Origin: Myxococcales bacterium
Lineage (GTDB): Bacteria > Myxococcota_A > Bradymonadia > UBA7976 > UBA1532
DNA length: 64,000 nucleotides
Direction: 5' to 3'
Assembly: GCA_002731825.1 (NCBI GenBank)
Contig: PCCS01000048.1
Coordinates: forward strand, 1 to 64,000
The translations under genes were made by a program, and so were the position numbers. The notes below the pieces were generated by a model that saw nothing but the letters and a program-made list of their open reading frames with translations, ran no database searches and had not been told where the DNA came from. The number at the start of each line of letters is the position of its first letter. Positions within the stretch are counted from its first letter, which is position 1. Below, in pieces: positions 52,361-60,693 of this stretch.

Positions 52361-54079
52361 ATGAAGTCGATCATGACAGACGAGAGTCGCGAAGAAATCC
52401 AAACGCCGTACCGTGTGCCCAGGCATCCCGCCCCAGTCGATATGCGACTGGACGGCAATGAAGGACAAGTTGTCTGTACAGACGTCCTCGACGTGGTGTC
52501 TGATTTAGCGGTCGACGACCTGAGGCACTACCCGTCCACAGCGAACTTAGAAGCGCTGATTGCACAGCTATTCGGTGTCAAATCTGAACAAGTTTTAGTC
52601 ACAGCTGGCGCCGATGATGGCCTATTGAGGATGTGCCGGTCGTATTTGTCACCGGATCGAGACCTCATTCTCCCGGTCCCGACCTTCGAAATGATCGAAC
52701 GTTTTGCGGATTGGTGTTTCGCGACCGTCAAGACCGTGCCCTGGACAAGCGGGGTTTATCCCGTCGACGCCGTGTTGGCGCGTTTAAGCGAGCGAACTGG
52801 ATTGATCGCGGTGGTCAGTCCGAACAATCCAACCGGCGGTGTGATCACCAGCGATGAGTTGGTGAGACTGAGTGCGTCCTGTCCAGACTGTATGCTGATG
52901 GTCGATGGGGCCTATGCTGAATTCGCGGATGAGGACCTCACGAAAACGGCACTGACGCTGCCCAATGCAGTGGTCTTTCGAACCCTGTCCAAAGCCCTAG
53001 GTCTGGCGGGACTGAGAGTCGGCTTTGCCATTGGGGCCGCCCAGGTCATTGAGCGTTTACGGGCCATGGGCATGCCCTATCCTGTCTCAGCTCCGTCTCT
53101 TCGACTCGCTCAGGCTGGTCTGGAACGTCGAGACCAGAGCCGTGGGTACATCGAGACCGTCCGAAAAGAGCGAGCTGTTCTCGCCGACCTGTTGACTGAG
53201 CTCGGTTTGGAGCCGTCATCATCTCAAGGCAATTTTATCTTCGCTCGGACCGACAATGCCCAATGGTGGCGTGACGGGCTTGCAGGCTTGGGAATCGGCG
53301 TTCGGGCATGGCCTGAAAAACCGACCCTCCGCAATGCGCTTCGATTGACTTGCCCGGGCGATGCGGATGACTTTGAGCGATTAGAAAAAGCACTTAGGAC
53401 AATCGCAAAACCAGAGGCCATCTTGTTCGATATCGATGGTGTTCTGATCGACGTCGACGCGTCCTATAGAGCGGCCATTATTGAGACAGCGGCGCACTTT
53501 GGGGTGTCCATAACGCCCAAAGACATCGAAGACTGTAAACGAGCCGGCGAGGCCAATAATGACTGGCTGGTTACCCAAAAAATACTTGCTCAAAAAGGGG
53601 TCTACCCCGCGTTTGAGGAGATCAAGGACCGTTTCGAAGACCTCTACTGGGGCACCGAATCAACCCCTGGCCTGTGTCGCAATGAGAGATTGATTGGAGA
53701 CCGGTCGGCCCTGCTGCGATTGGCTGACCGATTCCCCATTGCGGCTGTGACAGGGCGACCCAAGCGAGATGCTCTGTATGTTCTGGAGCGATTCGGCATT
53801 CTGAACGCATTTTCAGCCGTGATCACCATGGAGGATGGACCGGCGAAGCCCGATCCAGCCCCCGTTCGAAAGGCCTTGGACACCCTGGGCGTTGAACGGG
53901 CGTGGATGTTAGGCGACACACGGGACGATATTGTCGCTGCGCGCACAGCTGAGGTGCTGCCGCTGGGGGTCGTATCACGAGCAAGAGCAGGTACGGACAC
54001 AGCGCGCACCCAGCTGCTCACCCAAGGCGCGGCACGGGTTTTTCAAAACTGGATGGAGATGGAGGCGTTATTACCATGA
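52361..54079 (+). CDS. hisC: HisC aminotransferase fused to a HAD phosphatase
   Basis: In this 572-residue protein, residues ~1-348 are histidinol-phosphate aminotransferase: LDGNE substrate loop, VSPNNPTGG (~152-160) and PLP lysine K211 in FRTLSKALGLAGLR. From ~351 a HAD subfamily IA domain follows with all motifs: FDIDGVLIDVD (I), VTGRPKRDAL (II), KPDPAPVRK (III) and MLGDTRDDIVAAR (IV). No other phosphatase (HisB-N, HisN or PHP HisK) is in the operon, so the HAD half is the likely histidinol-phosphate phosphatase. Since HisC makes its substrate, the fusion is functionally neat. Overlaps hisB by ATGA. Confidence 0.92.
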   Translation: MKSIMTDESREEIQTPYRVPRHPAPVDMRLDGNEGQVVCTDVLDVVSDLAVDDLRHYPSTANLEALIAQLFGVKSEQVLVTAGADDGLLRMCRSYLSPDRDLILPVPTFEMIERFADWCFATVKTVPWTSGVYPVDAVLARLSERTGLIAVVSPNNPTGGVITSDELVRLSASCPDCMLMVDGAYAEFADEDLTKTALTLPNAVVFRTLSKALGLAGLRVGFAIGAAQVIERLRAMGMPYPVSAPSLRLAQAGLERRDQSRGYIETVRKERAVLADLLTELGLEPSSSQGNFIFARTDNAQWWRDGLAGLGIGVRAWPEKPTLRNALRLTCPGDADDFERLEKALRTIAKPEAILFDIDGVLIDVDASYRAAIIETAAHFGVSITPKDIEDCKRAGEANNDWLVTQKILAQKGVYPAFEEIKDRFEDLYWGTESTPGLCRNERLIGDRSALLRLADRFPIAAVTGRPKRDALYVLERFGILNAFSAVITMEDGPAKPDPAPVRKALDTLGVERAWMLGDTRDDIVAARTAEVLPLGVVSRARAGTDTARTQLLTQGAARVFQNWMEMEALLP

Positions 54080-54669
54080 GCGCATCAGAAAGAACGGCCC
54101 GTATCGAGCGAAAAACATACGAAACTGACATCCATGTCATCGTCGATCTTGATGGCAACGGCGAGTCTGGTATCGCAACTGGAATTGGGTTTCTCGACCA
54201 CATGTTAACAGCCTTGTCAAAACACTCGGGTATCTCCATTCGCCTCGACTGTAAGGGCGACTTAGATGTCGATGGCCACCACACCAGCGAAGATTGCGCC
54301 CTGGCCCTAGGGGCAGCCATCGATGAGTGCCTCAATGATCGCAGAGGCATACGGCGGTTTGGATCGGCTTATGTCCCGATGGATGAGGCGTTAGCACGGG
54401 CGGTCGTAGACCTGTCCGGCAGACCTTATTCAGTGATCAATTTGGGCTTAAAACGCGAACGGATTGGACAGATGGCCACAGAAAACATTACCCACGTCTT
54501 CCAATCTTTGGCCATGAGTCTTCGAGCGAGCATTCACGTTGATTGCCTTCGCGGAGACAACGATCACCACAGATCCGAAGCCGCCTTCAAGGCACTCGCA
54601 CTGGCCCTCAAAGAGGCTGTCGCTCGGACGGGTGACAACGGCTTACCGAGTACGAAAGGAGTGTTGTAA
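54076..54669 (+). CDS. hisB: Imidazoleglycerol-phosphate dehydratase
   Basis: The 197-residue monofunctional form. Metal-binding repeats GIGFLDHMLTALSKHSG, DGHHTSEDCALALGAA and the second-half RGDNDHHRSEAAFKALALAL are present. It dehydrates IGP to imidazole acetol phosphate using two Mn ions. Start overlaps the HisC-HAD stop (ATGA) and its stop overlaps hisH (TAATG). Confidence 0.95.
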   Translation: MSASERTARIERKTYETDIHVIVDLDGNGESGIATGIGFLDHMLTALSKHSGISIRLDCKGDLDVDGHHTSEDCALALGAAIDECLNDRRGIRRFGSAYVPMDEALARAVVDLSGRPYSVINLGLKRERIGQMATENITHVFQSLAMSLRASIHVDCLRGDNDHHRSEAAFKALALALKEAVARTGDNGLPSTKGVL

Positions 54670-55277
54670 TGGAGGTCAATATTCTCAGTACGGGCGTGGC
54701 CAACGTCGCGTCGGTGGTCGCGGCTTTCAAACGTTTGAACTGCAAAACCAAGCTCATTTCAGACGCTCACGCCGTGACTGAATCACCCTTTTTAGTGCTG
54801 CCGGGTGTGGGCAGCTTCCAGTCAGGGATGGCGAGTTTGGTCGACAAAGGACTGGTGGATGCGCTCAGAGTGCGGATCAGTGATGGACGTCCAACTCTGG
54901 CCATATGTCTCGGTCTCCAACTCTTAGCCGAGGCCAGTGAAGAATCTCCGGGTGTCCGAGGGTTGAGCTGTATCGCCAGCACGCTGACCGCTTTTCCAAA
55001 CACCGTGGCCAGCCCGCAATTTGGCTGGAATTGGCTGTCCAATGAAAACGCACCAGTCCTGGGAGATGGCGGGTATGTCTACTACGCCAATTCCTATCGG
55101 ATGACCGAGTGTCCAGACGGTTGGGGCTCGGGATGGACAGAGTACGGTGGTCCCTTTGTGGGCTGTCTCCAAAAGGGCGCTGTGGTGGCCTGCCAGTTTC
55201 ACCCAGAACTCAGCGGTGAATACGGCAGCACAATCTTGGCTAACTGGCTGAACGACGAGAGGAGAGCGACATGTTGA
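54669..55277 (+). CDS. hisH: Imidazole glycerol phosphate synthase, glutaminase subunit
   Basis: 202 residues, class I amidotransferase. Nucleophile C80 lies in LAICLGLQLLAEAS; the His-Glu pair is in QFHPELSGEYG near 183-186. It feeds ammonia to HisF. It overlaps hisB by one base and hisF by seven (ATGTTGA), as expected for subunits of one complex. Confidence 0.95.
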   Translation: MEVNILSTGVANVASVVAAFKRLNCKTKLISDAHAVTESPFLVLPGVGSFQSGMASLVDKGLVDALRVRISDGRPTLAICLGLQLLAEASEESPGVRGLSCIASTLTAFPNTVASPQFGWNWLSNENAPVLGDGGYVYYANSYRMTECPDGWGSGWTEYGGPFVGCLQKGAVVACQFHPELSGEYGSTILANWLNDERRATC

Positions 55278-56026
55278 CCTCGAGAGTGATTCCCTGCCTG
55301 GATGTGAGAAATGGACGGGTGGTCAAAGGCGTTCAATTCCAAGGGCTGAGAGATGCGGGCTGCCCTGTCGAGGCGGCGGCCCGATACGCCAGTGAAGGCG
55401 CAGATGAATTGGTGATGTTAGATGTCTCAGCCACATTAGAAGAGCGAGGCGCAACGGAAGACACCATTGAACGAATTCGAGCCGTGCTCGATATTCCATT
55501 GACCGTCGGTGGCGGTGTCAAATCGGTGTCTGACGCGCGGCGTCTGCTCAATGCTGGTGCCGATAAAGTCGCTGTCAACAGTGCAGCCGTACTCAACCCA
55601 AAACTTGTGACAGAACTGCAATGCGCCTTCGGTCGACAGTGTACGGTCGTGGCGGTAGATGCCGTCGGCCGCGATGGCTGGTGGGAGGTGGTCACTCGGT
55701 CCGGTACCACCGCAACCGGTCTTGATGTCATACGCTGGTTAAGTGAGGTCGAATCCCTCGGAGCCGGGGAGATCTTGCTGACGAGCTGGGACCGAGATGG
55801 AACCCGAGATGGCTACGACGGACCACTGCTCGCAGCGGCTTCAGAGGCAACCTTGTTGCCCATTATTGCGTCTGGAGGCGCAGATTCAGCAACTCACATG
55901 GCCGATGCCCTTTTAGCGGGGGCCAGTGCTGTGCTGGCCGCATCCATCTTCCACGATGGAGATGCCACCGTCCGGCAGGTGAAAACAGATTTGTCAGAGA
56001 AAGGAATCACTGTGCGCCTATGTTAG
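55271..56026 (+). CDS. hisF: Imidazole glycerol phosphate synthase, cyclase subunit
   Basis: The 251-residue TIM barrel keeps both catalytic Asp residues, D11 in IPCLDVRNGRVVKG and D130 in VVAVDAVG, and the phosphate loops TVGGGVKS and IASGGADS. It forms IGP and AICAR with HisH. Stop overlaps the hisA start by 7 bases. Confidence 0.95.
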   Translation: MLTSRVIPCLDVRNGRVVKGVQFQGLRDAGCPVEAAARYASEGADELVMLDVSATLEERGATEDTIERIRAVLDIPLTVGGGVKSVSDARRLLNAGADKVAVNSAAVLNPKLVTELQCAFGRQCTVVAVDAVGRDGWWEVVTRSGTTATGLDVIRWLSEVESLGAGEILLTSWDRDGTRDGYDGPLLAAASEATLLPIIASGGADSATHMADALLAGASAVLAASIFHDGDATVRQVKTDLSEKGITVRLC

Positions 56027-57303
56027 TCCCATCCATTGACCTGGCCCTGGGCCAAGCCGTTCAACTCATCGGGGGTGAGACCCCGGCCATAGACGCCGGT
56101 GACCCGCGCCCCATCGCTGCACGATTTAGCCGCGTCGGCACCATGGCAGTCATCGACCTGGACGCCGCCTTATCGCGGGGCGATAACGGTGATTTAATTC
56201 GTGAACTGTGCGCTCAATATCCCTGCCGCGTCGGCGGAGGCATCCGCGATCTTAGCACGGCTCGACGCTGGCTCGATGCAGGGGCCGAGACAATTATCAT
56301 CGGCACCGCTGCACAACCTGACTTCCTTAAACAACTGCCAAAAGATCGACTTATCGCCGCACTGGATGCCCGAGATGGCGAAGTGGTGGTCAAAGGATGG
56401 ACCGAGGGAACGGGACAGAGCGTTCTTGGGCAAATGGAGGCTCTGCGAGACTATGTGAGCGGTTTTTTGGTCACCTTCGTTGAGTGTGAAGGCCGTATGG
56501 GCGGCACCCGCATGGATCTGGTGGCCGAAATGGTCAAAGTGGCCGGTGACGCCCGGGTGACCATCGCCGGAGGCATTACAACAGCTCAAGAGGTGGCCGA
56601 ATTGGATCGGCTGGGTGCAGATGCTCAGGTTGGCATGGCGCTCTACTCTGGACGTCTGTCCTTGGCCGACGCATTTGCTGCCCCCTTTCGCAGCGACCGC
56701 CCGGATCAACTCTGGCCGACGGTGGTTGTCGACCAACATGACCGCGCCTTGGGCCTGTGCTACTCGAATCTGGAGTCTTTGGGTGCAGCCTTAGACGAAG
56801 GACGTGGCATTTATTGGTCTCGTTCAAGGGGACTCTGGCGCAAAGGCGAGACAAGTGGGGCCACCCAATCTCTCATCTCGGTGTCCACCGATTGCGACAG
56901 AGACACCCTGCGCTTTAAAGTCAGACAAGCAGGCCTTGGTTTCTGCCATCTGGCCGCCACCAGCTGCTGGGGGCAATTGTCGGGTATACCCGATCTTTTT
57001 GAACTCATCCAAGGTCGCTTGAATCAGGCACCTGAAGGCTCTTATACCCGTCGACTCTTGACAGACCCATCCCTGCTCAAATCAAAGTTGATGGAAGAAG
57101 CTGACGAGTTGGTCCGCGCACAAACCCGTTCAGAAGCCATATGGGAGGCGGCAGACCTGCTTTATTTCGCGCTGGTTAAGTTGGCCAAGGATGGCGGCAC
57201 ATGGACCGAGGTCGAGGCCCTACTCAAACGCCGTGCCTTGGCTGTCAGTCGTCGCGCTGGCGATGCTAAGGAGGAGGTAATCTATGACCGCCCAATGGCT
57301 TAA
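56020..57303 (+). CDS. hisA: HisA-HisI-HisE trifunctional fusion
   Basis: This 427-residue protein has three parts. Residues ~1-222 are HisA (ProFAR isomerase) with catalytic D7 (PSIDLALGQ) and D116 (ALDARDG). Residues ~233-320 are HisI (PRA-CH cyclohydrolase): YWSRSRGLWRKGETSG, metal motif DCDRD (291-295), CH at 309-310 and SC at 315-316. Residues ~328-415 are HisE (PRA-PH), helical with EEADELV and EAADLLYFALV. HisE, HisI and HisA perform three consecutive steps, here in reverse order along the chain. HisIE fusions are common; the added HisA is unusual. Overlaps hisD by 20 bases. Confidence 0.92.
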   Translation: MLVPSIDLALGQAVQLIGGETPAIDAGDPRPIAARFSRVGTMAVIDLDAALSRGDNGDLIRELCAQYPCRVGGGIRDLSTARRWLDAGAETIIIGTAAQPDFLKQLPKDRLIAALDARDGEVVVKGWTEGTGQSVLGQMEALRDYVSGFLVTFVECEGRMGGTRMDLVAEMVKVAGDARVTIAGGITTAQEVAELDRLGADAQVGMALYSGRLSLADAFAAPFRSDRPDQLWPTVVVDQHDRALGLCYSNLESLGAALDEGRGIYWSRSRGLWRKGETSGATQSLISVSTDCDRDTLRFKVRQAGLGFCHLAATSCWGQLSGIPDLFELIQGRLNQAPEGSYTRRLLTDPSLLKSKLMEEADELVRAQTRSEAIWEAADLLYFALVKLAKDGGTWTEVEALLKRRALAVSRRAGDAKEEVIYDRPMA

Positions 57304-58549
57304 AACAGTAGGCCCTTGTTCAATCAGCCGACTCTCACAGCAACCGGTCGATGCTGAGACCATAGAAGCTGCGAGGGGCATCATCGATCGCGTCCGCCAG
57401 GGTGGTGATGGGGCATTGAGAGCCTGTATCAAACAATACGAGTGCCGCGATCCCGAGTCGTTATTTCGCTCTAAGCGGGACTTAGCTGAAGCATTCAAAA
57501 GACTGCCCGCAGCAGTCCAAGGCGTCTTAGAGCGAACCGCGACGCGTATAGACGCGTTTGCCTCGGCTCAGCGTGCGTGTATCGGTGCGCTGACAGTCCC
57601 CATCGACGGGGGCGAAGCAGGCCATGATGTCGCACCGGTCGACAGTGCTGCATGCTACGCTCCGGGCGGGCGCTTTCCGCTGCCATCCAGCGTACTTATG
57701 ACGGCCATTACAGCTCGGGTTGCCGGTGTTTCGCGGGTGGTGGTGGTCACCCCGTCTAGCGCCGACATCATGTTAGGAGCCGCCTATATTGCCGGGGCAG
57801 ACGCCGTATTGCACGCGGGCGGGGCTCATGCCGTGGCGGCTGTCGCGTATGGGACAGAGTCGGTGACACCCGTCGATATGATCGTAGGGCCCGGCAATCG
57901 ATGGGTGACCGCTGCGAAATCCATCGTCAATGGTGTGGTGGGCATCGACATGCTCGCCGGGCCCAGTGAACTCTTGGTGGTCGCCGATGATACGGTCTGT
58001 CCAAAACTCATTGCAGCGGACCTATTGGCTCAAGCAGAGCACGACCCCGACGCAAGACCGATCCTTGTCACGCAGTCGCCAAATTTGGTCCGCGCTGTGA
58101 ACACAGCCATCGGTGATCAACTGGCCAACTTGGCGACAGCCACCATCGCGAGAGAGGCCCTCAAAAATGGGCTGGCTGTAGTCTGTCAGGCCGATGATGA
58201 AATTGTTGACGTGGTCAACACTATCGCACCGGAACATCTAGAGATCATTGGCCCAAGCATGGAGCGTCTGGCGCCAAGAATAAGACATTATGGAGGTCTT
58301 TTCCTGGGACGCGATGCAGCTGAGGTCTTAGGCGATTATGGCGCTGGACCGAATCATACGCTGCCCACGGGGGGCACGGCGCGGTTCAGTGGTGGATTGA
58401 GTGTATTTAACTTCCTTCGTATACGCACATGGATGCGCATCGACGCCCTAGATGACGCCCAGCCATTGGTCGACGATGCCAATACGCTCGCCCAATTAGA
58501 AGGTCTGGCCGGTCATGCCAGATCAGCACAATGCCGCAGCCTGAATTAA
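57284..58549 (+). CDS. hisD: Histidinol dehydrogenase
   Basis: 421 residues, full length. Zn and catalytic landmarks are present: LLAQAEHDPDARP, APEHLEI and GPNHTLPTGGTARF; NAD-binding segments include YAPGGRFPLPSS and GPGNRWVTAAK. It oxidises histidinol twice to histidine. GGAGG precedes ATG 57284 inside the end of the HisA-I-E gene. It is the last gene of the operon; no intrinsic terminator is obvious. Confidence 0.95.
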   Translation: MTAQWLKTVGPCSISRLSQQPVDAETIEAARGIIDRVRQGGDGALRACIKQYECRDPESLFRSKRDLAEAFKRLPAAVQGVLERTATRIDAFASAQRACIGALTVPIDGGEAGHDVAPVDSAACYAPGGRFPLPSSVLMTAITARVAGVSRVVVVTPSSADIMLGAAYIAGADAVLHAGGAHAVAAVAYGTESVTPVDMIVGPGNRWVTAAKSIVNGVVGIDMLAGPSELLVVADDTVCPKLIAADLLAQAEHDPDARPILVTQSPNLVRAVNTAIGDQLANLATATIAREALKNGLAVVCQADDEIVDVVNTIAPEHLEIIGPSMERLAPRIRHYGGLFLGRDAAEVLGDYGAGPNHTLPTGGTARFSGGLSVFNFLRIRTWMRIDALDDAQPLVDDANTLAQLEGLAGHARSAQCRSLN

Positions 58550-58633
58550 AGCCAACCACGGCGATTCGAGGGCGTCGGTAGAGGTGAGTTCAATTGGGGT
58601 ATCGACCATAAAACTTGGCAAGCGCGAGCATGA

Positions 58634-58999
58634 TTATTCAGACATGGACTGGGTCCCGATAGACCCAAAGCAGACTTGCTCCAGCTGCTCGGGCTCCATC
58701 TCGGGGCAGAAATCCATACCCGCAGCCTGATACTGCATGACCGCATCGAGATTCGAAGCACAGGTCTCTGGCGATTGACTGACCATTAGACGGCCAGTGC
58801 CGCAGGCGTTGGTCAGATCTTGCTTACATTGGTCAACGAGGTCTTGAGTGCCATTTTCAATCAAGTCGGTATTGGAGCAGCAGTCGCATTGAATCAGCAA
58901 GTAGGCCTCACAAGCACCACCCACTTCGCAGGTGGAGCTTTCTTCGGCACAGCCCAAGCCCATCAATAAGAGTACGAATAGAGACAATCGTCGGTTCAT
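58634..58999 (-). CDS. Small Cys-rich lipoprotein
   Basis: The 121-residue product starts at ATG 58999 with GGAGGG 6 bases upstream (an in-frame GTG directly precedes). Signal LFVLLLMGLGC gives the lipobox. The mature protein has about ten Cys (TCEVGGACEAYLLIQCDCCSNTD, QCKQDLTNACG, ETCASNL, FCPEM, QVCFG), probably disulfide-linked. No known family; the style resembles Cys-rich inserts in the neighbouring hydrolases. Confidence 0.7.
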   Translation of the reverse strand: MNRRLSLFVLLLMGLGCAEESSTCEVGGACEAYLLIQCDCCSNTDLIENGTQDLVDQCKQDLTNACGTGRLMVSQSPETCASNLDAVMQYQAAGMDFCPEMEPEQLEQVCFGSIGTQSMSE

Positions 59000-59166
59000 C
59001 ACTTGCCCTCCTTGGACACATTTAAAAAAAGTGTACCACTGAGACGCCTGACGAGGGTCTAAAAATGGAATTCAATTGCAGGCCTTCAATGTGAGGCACA
59101 GGGATGGCGAGCGGCGCTGTTCTCTGAGTCCAGTGACCTTGGTCTGCGAGGTCGTCTGTGCCCGAC

Positions 59167-60492
59167 CTAGTCGGTCCTGCGTCTCGGCGTGTTTAAAAAG
59201 AAGTATAGCGCATCGGATGTAAACTCTGTTCTCAACAGAGGCCGGTGGACAACCTGCTGCATGCTCCACAATTCGACCCGAGTGTCTCGGTCGCATGATG
59301 GCCAAATGGTCACCTCCGTATCAACACCCGCGCGCCCACGAACGAGATCTTTTGGAATCCCGGGTTCACCCTCGGGTTGGCACCCATTGAGCAATACCCA
59401 ACGTCGAACCGCCTCATCGACGCTTGGGTAGCCTTCGTATAAGTCCGTCGGTGAATCGAAACACCCGGCATTGACAGTGCAAACGAAGTCGTCATACCAC
59501 ATGCCCCTGACATCTCTCGGTGCTTGCAACCAACAAATCTGACGGCACTCGATGGGATCGGGTTCCCACTCCCACCCACAGGCATGTGCACACTGCGCGA
59601 GGGCGAGACAATCTGGGTTTTCATCACACGCAGTCGCGGTCTCCGCGCACGCTTGAACTCGACACATATCGTAATCGACAGGCTCAGTCGGAATGTCCAA
59701 GACCGCGTCACGACCGTCATAGCGCACCAGGGTATCCCAGGTCCCGTGAACCGCCAGAACTGACACCGGCTCAGGTTGACCACAGCGATTGGGGTTAGAC
59801 CAAGTAAAGCCAGATAGGACGATGATGGAGCTGACTAAATCAGAGGCCTCACAGGCCAATCTATAGGCCATAGATCCCCCATTGGACAGGCCCAAAACAC
59901 CGACTCGTGAGCGGTCGATGCTAAAGTAACGCTCGGCCTCTTCGATAAGCCCCCTGATGTAACGGGCATCGACCTGACCCAAGACGCCCTGAGTCGATGC
60001 ATCCCAGTACCTCTGCCCATAATCATTCACGCGTCCATTGGGCATGATGAGCAAAACCCCTAAGGCGCTGGCCATCTCGCTGAGCCCCATGTACGCATCC
60101 AGCACAGCCGCATTTTCCGTATATCCGTGAAGTGCCACCAAAAGCGGCATGGGCTCACTTGGATCATAATCGATGGGCAAGTAGTAGGCCGCCGGCCGGT
60201 CCCGCCCCAACCGAACTGGCGGTCTGGGACGGTCTGATGAGCCGACAGCGTCATCGCCAGGTGCCATGTCGACAGGGGGACTGGCTGCATCGGCTGGATT
60301 CAGGTCATCTCGGTCCGATTGACTCGTGGCTAAATCAGGGCTCACCCCGCCGTCGAAAGCAACGAGGTCCGAGTCCATCGCTGCTGATGGTCCGTCATTG
60401 AACTGCCTGTCCGATTCTGCAGTTTCATCAGCGACGCAGCCAACCATAAATAGGAGACAGAAAACCAGACTGGCACGTGACAAAAGGAACAT
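59167..60492 (-). CDS. LpqC/PHB-depolymerase-like exported esterase
   Basis: The product is about 441 residues from ATG 60492 (GGGGG upstream), with lipobox LLFMVGC and a ~70-residue Asp/Ser/Pro tether. The alpha/beta hydrolase has PLLVALHGYTEN (oxyanion loop), GVLGLSNGGSMAYRLA (nucleophile Ser in GLSNG) and VLAVHGTWDTLVRYDG (Asp/His region). Unlike most members it has a ~90-residue insert with ~12 Cys (CRVQACAETATACDENPDCLA...). The fold covers feruloyl esterases, acetyl xylan esterases and PHB depolymerases; the substrate is unknown. Confidence 0.8.
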   Translation of the reverse strand: MFLLSRASLVFCLLFMVGCVADETAESDRQFNDGPSAAMDSDLVAFDGGVSPDLATSQSDRDDLNPADAASPPVDMAPGDDAVGSSDRPRPPVRLGRDRPAAYYLPIDYDPSEPMPLLVALHGYTENAAVLDAYMGLSEMASALGVLLIMPNGRVNDYGQRYWDASTQGVLGQVDARYIRGLIEEAERYFSIDRSRVGVLGLSNGGSMAYRLACEASDLVSSIIVLSGFTWSNPNRCGQPEPVSVLAVHGTWDTLVRYDGRDAVLDIPTEPVDYDMCRVQACAETATACDENPDCLALAQCAHACGWEWEPDPIECRQICWLQAPRDVRGMWYDDFVCTVNAGCFDSPTDLYEGYPSVDEAVRRWVLLNGCQPEGEPGIPKDLVRGRAGVDTEVTIWPSCDRDTRVELWSMQQVVHRPLLRTEFTSDALYFFLNTPRRRTD

Positions 60493-60693
60493 GCAGACCC
60501 CCAGCTGTATCAAGGCACATCTCAGGCGCCCCCAGCGCACAGAAAGGATAGGTATTTAGGGACCGACTGACAAGTCATGGTCCCGTTGAATACCGCAGGT
60601 GTCAGATCATCGGGTGCCAAAAGCACGAAGGCTCTTTTGGCACAGCGACGCGGGCGCACCTCATCGAAAGTCGACGTGGTCGGAGGGGTTTAA

